Positions 4,292 to 5,471 of a stretch of 5,471 bases of DNA are shown one piece after another (positions within the stretch are counted from its first letter, which is position 1; each line of letters begins with the position of its first letter). The notes beneath the pieces are model-generated. The model ran no database searches. It had not been told where the DNA came from and saw only the letters and a program-made list of their open reading frames with translations. The DNA is from an uncultured Clostridia bacterium (GTDB lineage: Bacteria; Bacillota; Clostridia; Lachnospirales; Lachnospiraceae). The DNA lies in assembly GCA_946620335.1 (NCBI GenBank), contig CAMONF010000200.1, positions 1-5,471 of the forward strand, in the 5' to 3' direction. The translations under genes and the position numbers were made by a program.

Positions 4292-5471
4292 ATGCTTAAA
4301 ACAGACTTTAATCATGGTTGGACTTGCCGATCGATCACAAAGAACACGGCCCCTGTCAGCGTACTCCTGCCGCATGACGCCATGATCTCCGAGCCCAGAG
4401 TGCCCGAGAGCATGGGCGAGGGCAACATTGGCTGGTACGAAGGCGGAGACTACGAGTACAGAAAGGTCTTCGAGCTCTCCGAGGAGATGCTCGAGGGCGC
4501 GCTGACCATGGAATTCGAAGCCGTCTACCACAACAGCGAAGTTTATATCAACGGCGTACAGGCGCCCTCGAGGCCCTACGGCTACACCAACTTCTACATC
4601 GACCTCAAGGATTTCGCCAAGGCCGGTGAAAATGAGATCCGGGTCATCGCCCGCAACTCCGACCAGCCCAACAGCCGCTGGTACTCCGGCACCGGCATCT
4701 ACCGCCCGGTATGGCTGTGGACTGCGCCTGCGAAGCACATCCCCGTGAACGGCGTGAAAATAAGCACACTCCGCATCGATCCCGCTGTCATCCGGGTCTG
4801 CGTGACGGCCAGCGAGCCGGGCACGGCCTGCGTCGCCATCTTCCGGGAGGGATGCGGGGAAGCGGCGGCCACGGCGGAGGTCGTCATTTCCGGGAAAAAG
4901 TGTGAGGGCTATGCGGACATCGAGATTCCGGACGCGGCCCTCTGGGACACTAAGAACCCCAACCTTTACACGGCAAAGGTCACTTTCGGGGACGACGCGG
5001 TCTGCGAGACCTTCGGCATCCGCACCCTGGAGTGGAACACCAAAAAGGGCATCGCCATCAACGGCCACCACGTGATCATCCGTGGCGCCTGCATCCACCA
5101 CGATAACGGCATTCTCGGCGCCTGCACCTATCCGGAGGCCGAGGAGAGGAGAATCCGGATCCTCAAGGAGAACGGCTACAACGCCGTCCGCTCCGCCCAC
5201 AACCCGGCTTCCAAGTATCAGCTGGAGGCCTGTGACAGGCTGGGCGTCCTCATGATGGATGAGTACGTGGACTGCTGGTTCATGCACAAGACCCGGAACG
5301 ACTACGCCGGCACGCTCATGAAGTGGTGGAAGCAGGACCTTAAGGACCTGGTGGACAAGGACTTCAACCATCCCTGCGTCATCATGTACTCCACCGGCAA
5401 CGAGGTGGCCGAGTCCGCCAAGCCCGCCGGCATCGACCTCCAGGCCCAGTTGCACCAGTATCTCCACTCCA
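4292..5471 (+). CDS. Glycoside hydrolase family 2 enzyme (beta-galactosidase / beta-glucuronidase type), N-terminal part
   Basis: Open reading frame of 393 codons running off the window end. GGGAGG at 4281-4286 lies 5 nt before the ATG and sets the start. Domains follow the GH2 plan: an N-terminal jelly-roll sugar-binding domain (about 1-145, with PHDAMISEPR and SRWYSGTGIYRPVWL), an immunoglobulin-like domain (about 150-250), then the TIM barrel from about 255 (RGACIHHDNGILGA at 264-277, NAVRSAHNPAS at 297-307, LMMDEYVDCW at 320-329). Glu371 in YSTGNEVAES is the expected acid/base; the nucleophile Glu lies beyond the window. By family knowledge it is a retaining exo-glycosidase on terminal beta-linked sugars. 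Beta-galactosidase, beta-glucuronidase and other GH2 activities cannot be separated without the missing part. There is no signal peptide. It is probably co-transcribed and translated with the GH43 gene. A second, related activity on the same imported oligosaccharide is likely. Confidence 0.93.
   Translation, partial: MLKTDFNHGWTCRSITKNTAPVSVLLPHDAMISEPRVPESMGEGNIGWYEGGDYEYRKVFELSEEMLEGALTMEFEAVYHNSEVYINGVQAPSRPYGYTNFYIDLKDFAKAGENEIRVIARNSDQPNSRWYSGTGIYRPVWLWTAPAKHIPVNGVKISTLRIDPAVIRVCVTASEPGTACVAIFREGCGEAAATAEVVISGKKCEGYADIEIPDAALWDTKNPNLYTAKVTFGDDAVCETFGIRTLEWNTKKGIAINGHHVIIRGACIHHDNGILGACTYPEAEERRIRILKENGYNAVRSAHNPASKYQLEACDRLGVLMMDEYVDCWFMHKTRNDYAGTLMKWWKQDLKDLVDKDFNHPCVIMYSTGNEVAESAKPAGIDLQAQLHQYLHS

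Noticed and set aside
4271..5467. 398-codon open frame on the minus strand opposite the GH2 gene
   Set aside because: Same reasoning: antisense shadow of a strongly recognisable GH2 frame, with no domain and no plausible ribosome binding site seen.
1..5471. CRISPR arrays, tRNA or rRNA genes, insertion sequences, phage genes, toxin-antitoxin pairs
   Set aside because: None was seen on either strand; the only repeats are the two palindromes, and they are too few and too far apart for an array.

Overview
The window looks like a chromosomal stretch from a G+C-rich member of the Clostridia (Firmicutes), possibly Lachnospiraceae. This rests on strong GGAGG-type ribosome binding sites, extended -10 promoters (TGGTATAATA), Clostridia-like protein families, and a long palindromic repeat of a kind I associate from memory with that group. 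The genus cannot be fixed from the sequence alone.

Layout from left to right: (1) the 3' end of a class II (zinc) fructose-bisphosphate-type aldolase, + strand, cut by the window start. (2) An 83-bp near-perfect palindrome (40-bp arms) that supplies the last two bases of the aldolase stop codon. (3) A short promoter region and a complete M18-family metallo-aminopeptidase gene (ApeB-like, 445 aa). (4) A second, perfect copy of the palindrome (84 bp), again overlapping the TAA stop, which fills the gap between the peptidase gene and (5) a convergent minus-strand gene for a small stand-alone HD-domain protein (168 aa). (6) A roughly 400-bp divergent intergenic region holding the HD gene's promoter and a potentially structured leader for (7) a two-gene glycoside hydrolase operon: a complete GH43 enzyme (484 aa) followed 33 bp later by a GH2 enzyme whose 3' part lies outside the window.

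Functionally, the left half is housekeeping (sugar phosphate cleavage, peptide turnover, an unassigned HD-domain protein). The right half is a carbohydrate-use operon. Neither glycoside hydrolase shows a signal peptide at its start, so both probably act in the cytoplasm on imported oligosaccharides. The pairing suggests side-chain and backbone trimming of a plant hemicellulose or pectin-derived oligosaccharide, but the substrate cannot be named.

No convincing wholly new system is visible. The most notable signals are the paired palindromes fused to stop codons and bracketing the peptidase gene, and the mutually exclusive hairpins in the GH43 leader.
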